The translations under genes were made by a program, and so were the position numbers. From DATDOY01 sp035293045 (GTDB taxonomy: Bacteria; Actinomycetota; Acidimicrobiia; IMCC26256; JACPCJ01), in assembly GCA_035293045.1 (NCBI GenBank), contig DATDOY010000235.1:1-5136 (forward strand): DNA of 5,136 nucleotides, read 5' to 3'. Below are positions 1-5,136 of this stretch, in pieces. How positions within the stretch are numbered: the first letter of the stretch is position 1; every line of letters starts with the position of its first letter. The notes below the pieces were generated by a model. The model was not told where the DNA came from, did no database searches, and was given only the letters and a program-made list of their open reading frames with translations.

Positions 1-69
1 GAGGCCAGACAGCCCGAAGAAACTCCGGTCGGGCCCCCCGCCCCTTACCGGTTCCTGCCACGGTTCCAC
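1..69 (-). CDS. Third tandem double-hotdog/cyclase paralogue, N-terminal fragment cut by window edge
   Basis: Reading leftwards from a GTG at 69-67 gives 23 open codons with no stop up to the window edge. The first ten residues, MEPWQEPVRG, are identical to the starts of both full-length paralogues upstream. The rest, GGGPDRSFFGLSGL, aligns with their FAL-x-G-hEQLR segment that leads into the first hotdog domain. The start is fixed by an AGGGAG ribosome-binding site 5 nt away, overlapping the stop of the preceding gene, and by the same 9-nt gap seen one gene upstream. Codons differ between copies mostly at silent positions, so the protein sequence is under selection. Whether this copy also carries a cyclase domain cannot be seen here. 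By homology it is a PaaI-like hotdog protein, probably the third member of a tandem family and the fifth gene of the operon. Confidence 0.8.
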   Translation of the reverse strand, partial: MEPWQEPVRGGGPDRSFFGLSGL

Positions 70-74
70 GGCCA

Positions 75-80
75 CTCCCT
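75..80 (-). promoter_or_regulatory. Ribosome-binding site of the third paralogue, overlapping upstream stop
   Basis: On the minus strand the sequence reads AGGGAG, 5 nt before the GTG at 69. It overlaps the TAG stop (81-79) of the preceding cyclase gene. The placement mirrors the next junction upstream and implies that the two genes are translationally coupled. Confidence 0.7.
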
Positions 81-1596
81 AGTCCTCGACCGAGTAGAGC
101 TGGATTTCCTCGTCGATGCCTTTGAGGGCGTGGCGGCCCTGATCCTTGAACGAGAGGCCGGAACCCGCGCACAGGGCGCGCACCGTCTCCGACACCCACA
201 CCTCTCCTGGTCCAGCGGCGGACTCGACGCGAGACGCGATGTGGACGCCGATCCCAGCCACGTCACCGCCCGCGACCTCTACGTCGCCGGTGTGGAGGCC
301 GGCGCGGATCTCGAGGCCGATCCGCCGGACTGCCTCCCGGATCGCCTTGGCGCACTCGACGCCGAGGGTGGGCGAGTCGAATGTGACGAGGACGCCGTCG
401 CCCGTCGACTTCACGAGTCGCCCGCGGCAGCGCTGTATCTCGTGCCGGACAATCTCATGGTGACGACCGAGGAGGTCCTTCCACTGCGCGTCGCCGGCAC
501 GCTCAGCCTGCACCGTGGAATCGACGATGTCGGTGAACAGGACCGTGGCGAGGAGCCGCGTCGAAGGCTCGGGCGGACGCTCAGCCGCCGGTTGGATCAG
601 ATTGGTCATCGATCCGATACCGATCACCTCGTCGCCGTCGAAGAGGCGCAAGGAGGAGGCGATCACCCGCTCGCCGATCCATTCGGCCTCTGAGCGCGCC
701 CGCAACGTCCGTCCGTCCGCAAGAACCGAGCGAGCCAATCCGAGCGACATCTGGAGGCTCGCCAGGCGAACCCCCGGGCCGGCAAGCGACCACGTGGTCG
801 CTCCGCAGTTGTCGGCACAGAAGGCGGCGAGGATCGAGGGATGCACGGAGCCCTCGTTCACGTTGTGCCAATCCGACGTGACGAGATCACTCACATACGA
901 CCCTTCGCGAACTTCCACCGGCGCGATGCCGAGGAGCTCGTAGAGCGGTGCCCGCGGCGCCGATCCATTCATCATCATCGTGATGGCCTCGACACCTCCG
1001 CGCTCTCGAAAGAGATTGAACGCCGGGTAGCGATCGTGAGGGAGCGGGCGCTCATACGGGTCCGGGGTCGGGTACGACGGCAGGTCGACGGGCGTCAAGA
1101 CGGGCGGCTGCTCTGGCACCGCGAAGGTGACGTCCTCAATGAGATAGTGCCCCGAGGTGCTCGCGACGACGCGCCCCTGACCGTCCTCGACGGTTCCCTC
1201 GGCGTACACCCAGTAGGGCGCGGTGCGGACAACGTGGGCGCGTCCGATGAGCGTCCCGCTCTCTGGGGAGATACGCCGGACCGGGGAGTAGGAGAGCTGC
1301 AAGGGCACGATGGTCGTTCGGGGCGGGAGCGTCGTCCATGCCGCGACCATCGTGGTCGTGGCCGCCATGATCCCCGCATCGATGACCCCGTCGGGATGCG
1401 CGAGCCAGGGCGTGATGGGCATCGAGAGGACCGCCGACGCGTTTCCAAGCTGACTGACGCGCAAGCCGAGAAGGTGGATGTTCGGCGAGTGAGGCCAGAA
1501 GCTCGAGCCCAAGCCGCGCAGCTGCTCGATGCCCGGCAGCGCGAATGCTGCGGCCGGCAACGGGGCGCCGCGCACCGGCTCCTGCCACGGTTCCAC
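79..1596 (-). CDS. Double-hotdog (PaaI-like) protein fused to a class III adenylyl/guanylyl cyclase domain
   Basis: 505 residues with no signal peptide or membrane segment, so probably cytosolic. Residues about 30-155 form one PaaI/thioesterase-like hotdog and about 190-336 a second, joined by a linker with PTPDPY (176-181) and PLP (184-186). Residues about 347-505 are a class III cyclase homology domain, which makes cyclic nucleotide from an NTP. Metal aspartates D356 (in FTDIVDST) and D400 (in KSTGDG) are present. K396 and D445 match the adenine-selecting Lys/Asp pair, and R456 matches the transition-state arginine. H452 replaces the usual asparagine, which from memory is common in this bacterial subgroup. 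The first hotdog has TTT where an active-site Asp is expected; the second keeps an H252/D262 pair. cAMP synthesis is therefore well supported, while thioester hydrolysis is not. The hotdogs may bind an acyl-CoA and control the cyclase (inference). GTG start; AAGGAG lies 5 nt upstream. Confidence 0.88.
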   Translation of the reverse strand: MEPWQEPVRGAPLPAAAFALPGIEQLRGLGSSFWPHSPNIHLLGLRVSQLGNASAVLSMPITPWLAHPDGVIDAGIMAATTTMVAAWTTLPPRTTIVPLQLSYSPVRRISPESGTLIGRAHVVRTAPYWVYAEGTVEDGQGRVVASTSGHYLIEDVTFAVPEQPPVLTPVDLPSYPTPDPYERPLPHDRYPAFNLFRERGGVEAITMMMNGSAPRAPLYELLGIAPVEVREGSYVSDLVTSDWHNVNEGSVHPSILAAFCADNCGATTWSLAGPGVRLASLQMSLGLARSVLADGRTLRARSEAEWIGERVIASSLRLFDGDEVIGIGSMTNLIQPAAERPPEPSTRLLATVLFTDIVDSTVQAERAGDAQWKDLLGRHHEIVRHEIQRCRGRLVKSTGDGVLVTFDSPTLGVECAKAIREAVRRIGLEIRAGLHTGDVEVAGGDVAGIGVHIASRVESAAGPGEVWVSETVRALCAGSGLSFKDQGRHALKGIDEEIQLYSVED

Positions 1597-1601
1597 GGAG
1601 T

Positions 1602-1607
1602 CTCCTT
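1602..1607 (-). promoter_or_regulatory. Ribosome-binding site deciding the GTG start of the second cyclase gene
   Basis: AAGGAG on the minus strand, 5 nt before the GTG at 1596-1594. It overlaps the TAA stop (1608-1606) of the gene upstream. The spacing supports this GTG over internal starts, and the overlap suggests that a ribosome terminating on the first paralogue re-initiates on the second. Confidence 0.8.
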
Positions 1608-3129
1608 AGTCCTCGACCGAGTAGAGCTGCACGTCGTCGTCGATGCCCTTCAGCGCGTGCCGCCCCTGATCCTTGAAACCCGAGCCCGAGCCCGTGGCCA
1701 GGGCCTTGACCGTGTCGGAGACCCATACCTCACCCGGTTCCGCGGTCGCCTCGATGCGCGCGGCGGTGTGAACGACGACGCCGGCGACGTCCCCGCCGCT
1801 CACCTCGATCTCACCCGCATGCAAACCGGCGCGGATCTCGAATCCGAGCGCGCGGACGGCGTTGCGGATCGCGCGGGCGCATTCCACCGCTCTCGACGGA
1901 GAGTCGAAGGTGGCGAGCACACCGTCGCCGGTCGACTTGACGAAGTGACCCTGGAACCGATCGAGCTCGCGACGGATCAACTCGTGGTGCCGCTCCAACA
2001 GCTCGCCCCATTTCTGGTCACCGAGTCGACTCGCCTGCTCTGTCGAGCCCACGACGTCGGTGAAGAGCACCGTGGCCAACACGCGTGTGGCCTCGGATCT
2101 CTGCCGCGGCATGAGCGGCACCAGAGTCGCGGCGAGGGTTGCGGTGGCGACGCGGCCGCCGCCGTCCTCCGCGACGACAACGCTGACCGCCATGAGGTCG
2201 TCGGCAACCCGCTCGGCGGTCCCCGTGGCCCGCAGCACCTGGCCCTTGGGTTCGACCACGTCGAGGTGAAGGAACGTGGACGAGAGAACGGTCGGGGTCA
2301 GCCCTGGTTCGTCGACCATGGTGTACACCGCATTGCCGGCGGCCTCGACGGCGAGGGTCTCGATCCACCCTGGAAGCATCAGCCCAGGGTGCCCCGTCAA
2401 CAGCCATTCCGTCGCCACCATGGTCATCTCCGCGTGGCCCATGCCGGATGACATCCCCCGAATGCCGAGCAACTCATAGATCGGGGGTCGCGGAAGCTCG
2501 CCGGCAAACACCGCCAGGGTCGCGTCCCGGCCCGACCGCTCGAGAAAGGCGTCAAGCACCAATGCCTTGTCAGCCGGAAGCGGGCGCAAGTAAGGGTCGG
2601 GCGTGGGGTGGGTCGGCAGTTCGACGCGTTCGAGCACGGGGGGGTCGCCCGGTGGCGGATCGACCGGCACGACAAGCAGATGCTCGAGCGCTTGCGCGAG
2701 AACCCGCCCGTCGCCGTCTTCCACGGAGATCTCGGTGAAGATGAGGCTGGGCGTGCTGTGAACCACGCGCGCCCGTGCCATGACGGGGCGGCCGTCGGCG
2801 GAACCGTGCCGCAACTGCACATACGTGTGCATCTTCGGCTTGACCCTGAGGCCGGCGGGGAGGGTGGTCGTGGCAGCCGTCGCTCCGGCATTGGAGCTGA
2901 GCGCGAGGAAGACGAGCGTTCCATTTCCGTGCTGGAGCCACGGCGAAGCCGGCATCGGCGACACGGTCACACCGTGCCCGACGTGCGTGAGCCCCATGCC
3001 GACGAGGTGAAAGGTGGGTGGAGGCGCGAACATGCCCCGCGAGGCGGCGCGGAGTTGTTCGAATCCGCTCAGCGCGAAGCCTGCGTGCGGCATCGGTGCG
3101 CCCCGCACCGGTTCCTGCCACGGTTCCAC
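1606..3129 (-). CDS. Double-hotdog (PaaI-like) protein fused to a class III adenylyl/guanylyl cyclase domain, upstream paralogue
   Basis: 507 residues, colinear with the downstream paralogue and sharing its identical start MEPWQEPVRG and its end QLYSVED. Two hotdog-like domains (about 30-155 and 190-338) are joined by a PTPDPY linker (175-180). A class III cyclase domain follows (about 349-507). All expected catalytic positions are filled: metal aspartates D358 and D402, adenine-selecting K398 and D447, and R458. H454 stands where asparagine is usual. By my manual alignment the cyclase domains of the two paralogues are about two-thirds identical, while the hotdog regions are clearly more divergent. 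The hotdog active-site positions are poorly kept: S79/N80 stand where Asp is expected in domain 1, and E262 replaces the paralogue's D262 in domain 2. This favours ligand binding over catalysis (inference). GTG start with a GGGGG-type ribosome site, 10 nt after the crotonase stop. No membrane segment seen. Confidence 0.88.
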   Translation of the reverse strand: MEPWQEPVRGAPMPHAGFALSGFEQLRAASRGMFAPPPTFHLVGMGLTHVGHGVTVSPMPASPWLQHGNGTLVFLALSSNAGATAATTTLPAGLRVKPKMHTYVQLRHGSADGRPVMARARVVHSTPSLIFTEISVEDGDGRVLAQALEHLLVVPVDPPPGDPPVLERVELPTHPTPDPYLRPLPADKALVLDAFLERSGRDATLAVFAGELPRPPIYELLGIRGMSSGMGHAEMTMVATEWLLTGHPGLMLPGWIETLAVEAAGNAVYTMVDEPGLTPTVLSSTFLHLDVVEPKGQVLRATGTAERVADDLMAVSVVVAEDGGGRVATATLAATLVPLMPRQRSEATRVLATVLFTDVVGSTEQASRLGDQKWGELLERHHELIRRELDRFQGHFVKSTGDGVLATFDSPSRAVECARAIRNAVRALGFEIRAGLHAGEIEVSGGDVAGVVVHTAARIEATAEPGEVWVSDTVKALATGSGSGFKDQGRHALKGIDDDVQLYSVED

Positions 3130-3135
3130 CGTCGT

Positions 3136-3141
3136 CCCCCT
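3136..3141 (-). promoter_or_regulatory. Ribosome-binding site of the first cyclase gene, overlapping the crotonase stop
   Basis: AGGGGG on the minus strand, 6 nt before the GTG at 3129-3127. It shares bases with the TAG stop (3142-3140) of the crotonase gene. It selects the same MEPWQEPVRG start seen in all three paralogues and ties the cyclases to the operon of metabolic enzymes. Confidence 0.7.
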
Positions 3142-3928
3142 ACTCCGCGTCGGGAAGGTTGGTGAAGTCGGCCGGTCGCTTCTCTCGGAATGCCGCGAGC
3201 GCCTCGCGCTGAGCAGGGCCCCCGGCGAGGGCGAGGATCTCGGCGTCCTCTCTCGCCCGGGCAGCCTTGGAGTGTTCGACCTTGGTGGCGAGGAGCAGGC
3301 GCTTGGTGGCGACGAGGCCGGTGATCGGCATGGCGGCGATCTCCCCGGCGATGGCGAGGGTCTCCTCCATCAGCTTGTCGTCGGGTACCCGCTTCCATGC
3401 CAGGCCCGTTTCGACGGCGCGCGCCGAATCCATCCACGCGCCGGTGAACACCGCGTGGGCCGTCTCTTGCCACCCGATGCGCCCGGGCAGGTTGTAAGAG
3501 GAACCGGCCTCCATGGTGATGCCGAGGCTCACAAAGGGCGCGCGAAAACGCGCCGAGTCGGCGGCGATGACGATGTCGGCGTGGGCGAGCATGGTCGTGC
3601 CGATCCCGATGGCGAGACCGTTGACGGCGGCGATGAAGGGCTTCTCGAAGGTCTCGACGACCTCGATGAAGGGCACGAACCCATGGGGCTTTCCATCGTC
3701 GTGCCGGGGACGCTTCGCCATCTCACCGAGGTCCTGGCCGGCGCTGAACGCCCGGTCACCCTCGCCGGTCACCACGACGCAGGCGACCCCTTTCGCGTGC
3801 TGCGCGTCGACGAGCGCGTCGCGCACGCCGTCGTACATGGCGTCGTTGAAGGCGTTGAGGGCGTCGGGGCGGTTCAGGGTCACGATGCGAACGCGGCCCT
3901 GGTCCTCGACGCGAACCGCGCCACTCAT
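3140..3928 (-). CDS. Crotonase-superfamily protein, likely delta3,delta2-enoyl-CoA isomerase-like
   Basis: 262 residues, the usual length for the crotonase family, whose members bind acyl-CoA and stabilise a thioester enolate. The oxyanion-hole segments are visible at FSAGQDL (61-67; A63, G64) and NGLAIGIG (103-110). The two glutamates needed for hydration are absent: the position of rat mitochondrial hydratase Glu144 is T112 and that of Glu164 is F132. Instead E140 lies in GITMEAGSSYNLP (136-148), matching the catalytic glutamate region of Eci1/Eci2-type delta3,delta2-enoyl-CoA isomerases, which also have APF/TPF and an SSY-like stretch. An isomerase acting on unsaturated fatty acyl-CoA in beta-oxidation is the best reading; another crotonase reaction is possible. 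The ATG at 3928 is chosen over longer forms because GGGAGG lies 7 nt upstream and the conserved domain begins here. It overlaps the VOC stop as ATGA. Confidence 0.85.
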   Translation of the reverse strand: MSGAVRVEDQGRVRIVTLNRPDALNAFNDAMYDGVRDALVDAQHAKGVACVVVTGEGDRAFSAGQDLGEMAKRPRHDDGKPHGFVPFIEVVETFEKPFIAAVNGLAIGIGTTMLAHADIVIAADSARFRAPFVSLGITMEAGSSYNLPGRIGWQETAHAVFTGAWMDSARAVETGLAWKRVPDDKLMEETLAIAGEIAAMPITGLVATKRLLLATKVEHSKAARAREDAEILALAGGPAQREALAAFREKRPADFTNLPDAE

Positions 3929-4803
3929 GGCGCAACCTCCCGCCACGGAACAACGCGCTCCGGATGGCCCGACCACACCCAGGCGACGCTGCGGCGCGAC
4001 AGGCCGAGCATCATCCCGCCGAGGGCCGGCGGGTGGAGGAACACCGTGTCGGCGAGTTCGGGACGCTGTTCGACCGACGGCACCCGCGTGAACGGCGCTC
4101 CCGCGGCCGCGCAGCGTTCCTGGATGCCGTCGAGGTCGCCCGACTCGGCGAAGCACATGTAGAGGCTCTCACCGAACTTGCCGAAGTAGCGGCCCATGGT
4201 CTTGTCGGAGTCGGTCGGGGTGATCACCTCGAAGCGATCGAGGCGGTCGTCAGCGAGCAGGGTCAGCGTGCCCTCGTAGCCGAACTCGTCGGACGAGATC
4301 GGCGTGAACGCCTTGTCCTCCATGCCAAAACGCGTGACGTACTCCTTGACCGTCGCCGCGGCGTTCTCGACCAGGTTGGTGACCTCATAGAACTGGTCGA
4401 TCGCACCGACCGACGGCAGGGCACCGTCGTCCATGCTGACCACGAGGCGGAGACCGTGGTCGCCGGTGTGGGCGGTGTCGAGGAACAGTTGCCCGCCCTC
4501 CTCCGGAGCCTCGACGCCCTGCGTGCGAAGGTGGGCGACGAACGCGGCGACGTCGGGCGTGGCCATGCCCCCGGCGAACAGGTGGCCCCCGCGGGCGGCA
4601 ACGGCGTCGGCGATCGGGCCGGCGCCGTCCGGCTCGAGCAACTCGACCCACCCATTTCCGAGTCGGTAGCGGGTGCGCCGGGCGCCGAGACACGCCACGG
4701 CGTCGTCGCCGTCGGGCTCCGCGCCCAGGAGTTCCTTCCACCCCCGCGCCGCCGCGGCGCGGTCGGGAACGGCCATCTGAATGCGATCAACCCTGGTGAA
4801 CAT
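3925..4803 (-). CDS. Two-module VOC (glyoxalase-fold) family protein
   Basis: 292 residues from the ATG at 4803. Two VOC-like beta-alpha-beta modules are seen, about 3-122 and 133-270. The first opens with RVDRIQMAVPD and contains WVELLEPDG (E54). The second opens with IDQFYEVTNLVENAAATV, contains DRFEVITPT (E192), and ends with FLHPPALGGMMLGL (H257), a tail resembling methylmalonyl-CoA epimerases. VOC enzymes usually bind a divalent metal through His/Glu. Here both opening histidines are Q (Q9, Q137), and the closing Glu of the second module is G267, so metal binding may be weakened or lost. The substrate is unknown; a CoA-ester or dioxygenase-related role is only a guess from context. It is probably the first gene of the operon and overlaps the crotonase gene by 4 nt. 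The start is uncertain: no good ribosome site precedes 4803, so the mRNA may be leaderless, and an in-frame ATG at 4893 exists but adds nothing resembling the domain. Confidence 0.78.
   Translation of the reverse strand: MFTRVDRIQMAVPDRAAAARGWKELLGAEPDGDDAVACLGARRTRYRLGNGWVELLEPDGAGPIADAVAARGGHLFAGGMATPDVAAFVAHLRTQGVEAPEEGGQLFLDTAHTGDHGLRLVVSMDDGALPSVGAIDQFYEVTNLVENAAATVKEYVTRFGMEDKAFTPISSDEFGYEGTLTLLADDRLDRFEVITPTDSDKTMGRYFGKFGESLYMCFAESGDLDGIQERCAAAGAPFTRVPSVEQRPELADTVFLHPPALGGMMLGLSRRSVAWVWSGHPERVVPWREVAP
3936..3941 (-). promoter_or_regulatory. Ribosome-binding site deciding the ATG start of the crotonase gene
   Basis: GGGAGG on the minus strand, 7 nt before the ATG at 3928-3926 and inside the end of the VOC gene. 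It supports this internal ATG over an in-frame extension reaching back to 4156, which would run through the VOC coding region in another frame. Confidence 0.75.
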
Positions 4804-4879
4804 GGCCGAAGTCTGACAGACACGCCGCCATGCCGTATCGGTCACGTTCCTCACGTGGATGGGCGGGCAGCGACGTGTG

Positions 4880-4902
4880 ATGTCGACGTCCATGTCGACG
4901 TC
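4880..4902. repeat. Short direct repeat, two 11-bp units with 12-bp period
   Basis: ATGTCGACGTC occurs at 4880-4890 and again at 4892-4902, separated by one base; a weaker related stretch follows (CCGTCGAG). Each unit contains the overlapping palindromes GTCGAC and GACGTC. It lies about 77-99 nt upstream of the VOC start, so it could be an operator for the operon. It could also be chance repetition in GC-rich DNA. Confidence 0.4.
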
Positions 4903-4949
4903 GCCGTCGAGATCTCCTGAGCCGTTTCCGGCGCGTTCGAATCGGGGCG

Positions 4950-4955
4950 TACACT
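4950..4955 (+). promoter_or_regulatory. Candidate -10 element for the tRNA-Arg transcript
   Basis: TACACT fits the TAnnnT pattern of actinobacterial -10 elements and would start transcription near 4962, giving an approximately 79-nt leader that includes the hairpin at 4979-5025. No convincing -35 (TTGACA-like) is seen at the right distance; the nearest T-rich stretch is TTTCCG at 4925-4930. The assignment is weak. Confidence 0.3.
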
Positions 4956-4978
4956 CCCGCGGTCATCCGCAGGCCGGA

Positions 4979-5025
4979 TTCTCGAGCAAGTAATCCACCC
5001 ACTGGGTGGGAAACTTGCTCGAGAA
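4979..5025. repeat. 47-nt hairpin (13-bp perfect stem plus inner 6-bp stem) before tRNA-Arg
   Basis: The arms 4979-4991 (TTCTCGAGCAAGT) and 5013-5025 are perfect reverse complements. Inside, CCACCC (4995-5000) pairs with GGGTGG (5004-5009) around a 3-nt ACT loop, with a 3-by-3 internal loop (AAT opposite GAA). The structure ends 15 nt before the mature tRNA and lies between two divergent transcription units. No U-run follows on either strand, so it is not a standard intrinsic terminator. It could be a leader structure of the pre-tRNA, a protein-binding site, or a dispersed palindromic (REP-like) element. Only one copy is present here. Confidence 0.75.
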
Positions 5026-5040
5026 CGCCCCGGGTGTCGT

Positions 5041-5114
5041 GCGCTCGTAGCTCAATTGGACAGAGCACCTGGCTACGGACCAGGAGGTTGGGGGTTCGAG
5101 TCCCTCCGAGCGCG
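5041..5114 (+). tRNA. tRNA-Arg (anticodon ACG)
   Basis: A full cloverleaf can be drawn. The acceptor arms GCGCTCG (5041-5047) and CGAGCGC (5107-5113) pair perfectly, with discriminator G5114. The D-stem is GCTC/GAGC (5050-5053, 5063-5066). The anticodon stem is CCTGG/CCAGG (5068-5072, 5080-5084), with loop CTACGGA and anticodon ACG at 5075-5077. The five-base variable loop is AGGTT. The T-arm is GGGGG/CCCTC with loop TTCGAGT. The ACG anticodon, with A34 converted to inosine, reads CGU, CGC and CGA arginine codons. CCA is not encoded: CTG follows the discriminator, so the end must be added by CCA-transferase. It is transcribed away from the protein operon. Confidence 0.96.
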
Positions 5115-5136
5115 CTGGGCCGGTCAGGACCCGCTT

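Noticed and set aside
841..2451. Long plus-strand open frame of 536 codons
   Set aside because: It runs antisense across the junction of the two cyclase genes. Its translation is rich in Arg, Gly and Asp with no domain pattern, while the minus strand encodes clearly conserved paralogues with ribosome sites. Long antisense frames are expected at this GC content.
3140..4156. Longer form of the crotonase gene with a 76-residue N-terminal extension
   Set aside because: The extension overlaps VOC coding sequence in another frame and is low-complexity Arg/Gly-rich; the ATG at 3928 has a good ribosome site and starts at the family boundary.
3014..4162. Plus-strand open frame of 382 codons
   Set aside because: It lies opposite the crotonase gene and parts of two neighbours; no domain is recognisable and it conflicts with well-supported minus-strand genes.
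4804..4893. 30-residue N-terminal extension of the VOC protein from the ATG at 4893
   Set aside because: The extra residues do not resemble the VOC fold and part of them comes from the short DNA repeat. The nearest AGGAG-like site (about 4912-4918) is some 18 nt from that ATG, too far. It is kept as a less likely alternative.
3964..4920. Plus-strand open frame of 318 codons
   Set aside because: It is a mirror of the VOC gene, whose minus-strand frame shows two recognisable modules; the plus-strand translation shows none.
4979..5025. Intrinsic transcription terminator
   Set aside because: The hairpin is strong, but neither side is followed by a run of T, and no gene reads into it: the flanking units diverge.
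5115..5136. Terminator or further gene after the tRNA
   Set aside because: Only 22 nt remain; the short GGTC/GACC complement would leave a 2-nt loop and is not a credible hairpin.

Overview
The window is GC-rich, roughly 65-70% by eye, and gene-dense. It has GTG starts, short intergenic gaps and a tRNA gene without an encoded CCA end. This fits a high-GC Actinomycetota genome, perhaps an Acidimicrobiia-like lineage; the sequence alone does not fix the taxon.

Layout. All protein genes lie on the minus strand, so transcription runs from right to left. Starting near 4803 they are: (1) a two-module VOC (glyoxalase-fold) protein, 4803-3925; (2) a crotonase-family protein, 3928-3140, which overlaps gene 1 by 4 nt (ATGA) and carries the active-site glutamate of delta3,delta2-enoyl-CoA isomerases rather than those of hydratases; (3) a 507-residue protein, 3129-1606; (4) a 505-residue paralogue of gene 3, 1596-79; (5) the first 23 codons of a third paralogue, 69-1, cut by the window edge. 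Gaps between genes 2 to 5 are only 9-10 nt, and each Shine-Dalgarno sequence abuts or overlaps the preceding stop codon. This looks like one polycistronic, translationally coupled operon.

Genes 3 and 4 are the notable part. Each reads as two hotdog-fold (PaaI/acyl-CoA thioesterase-like) domains followed by a class III nucleotide cyclase domain with intact metal-binding and adenine-selecting residues. With acyl-CoA-type enzymes upstream, the simplest inference is a tandem family of soluble cyclases whose activity is tuned by acyl-CoA or a related ligand. That is a hypothesis; the domain architecture itself is read directly from the sequence.

Right end. The 237-nt gap 4804-5040 contains a 12-nt-period direct repeat, a possible plus-strand promoter hexamer and a strong 47-nt hairpin. 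A plus-strand tRNA-Arg(ACG) gene follows at 5041-5114. The final 22 nt hold nothing I can identify.
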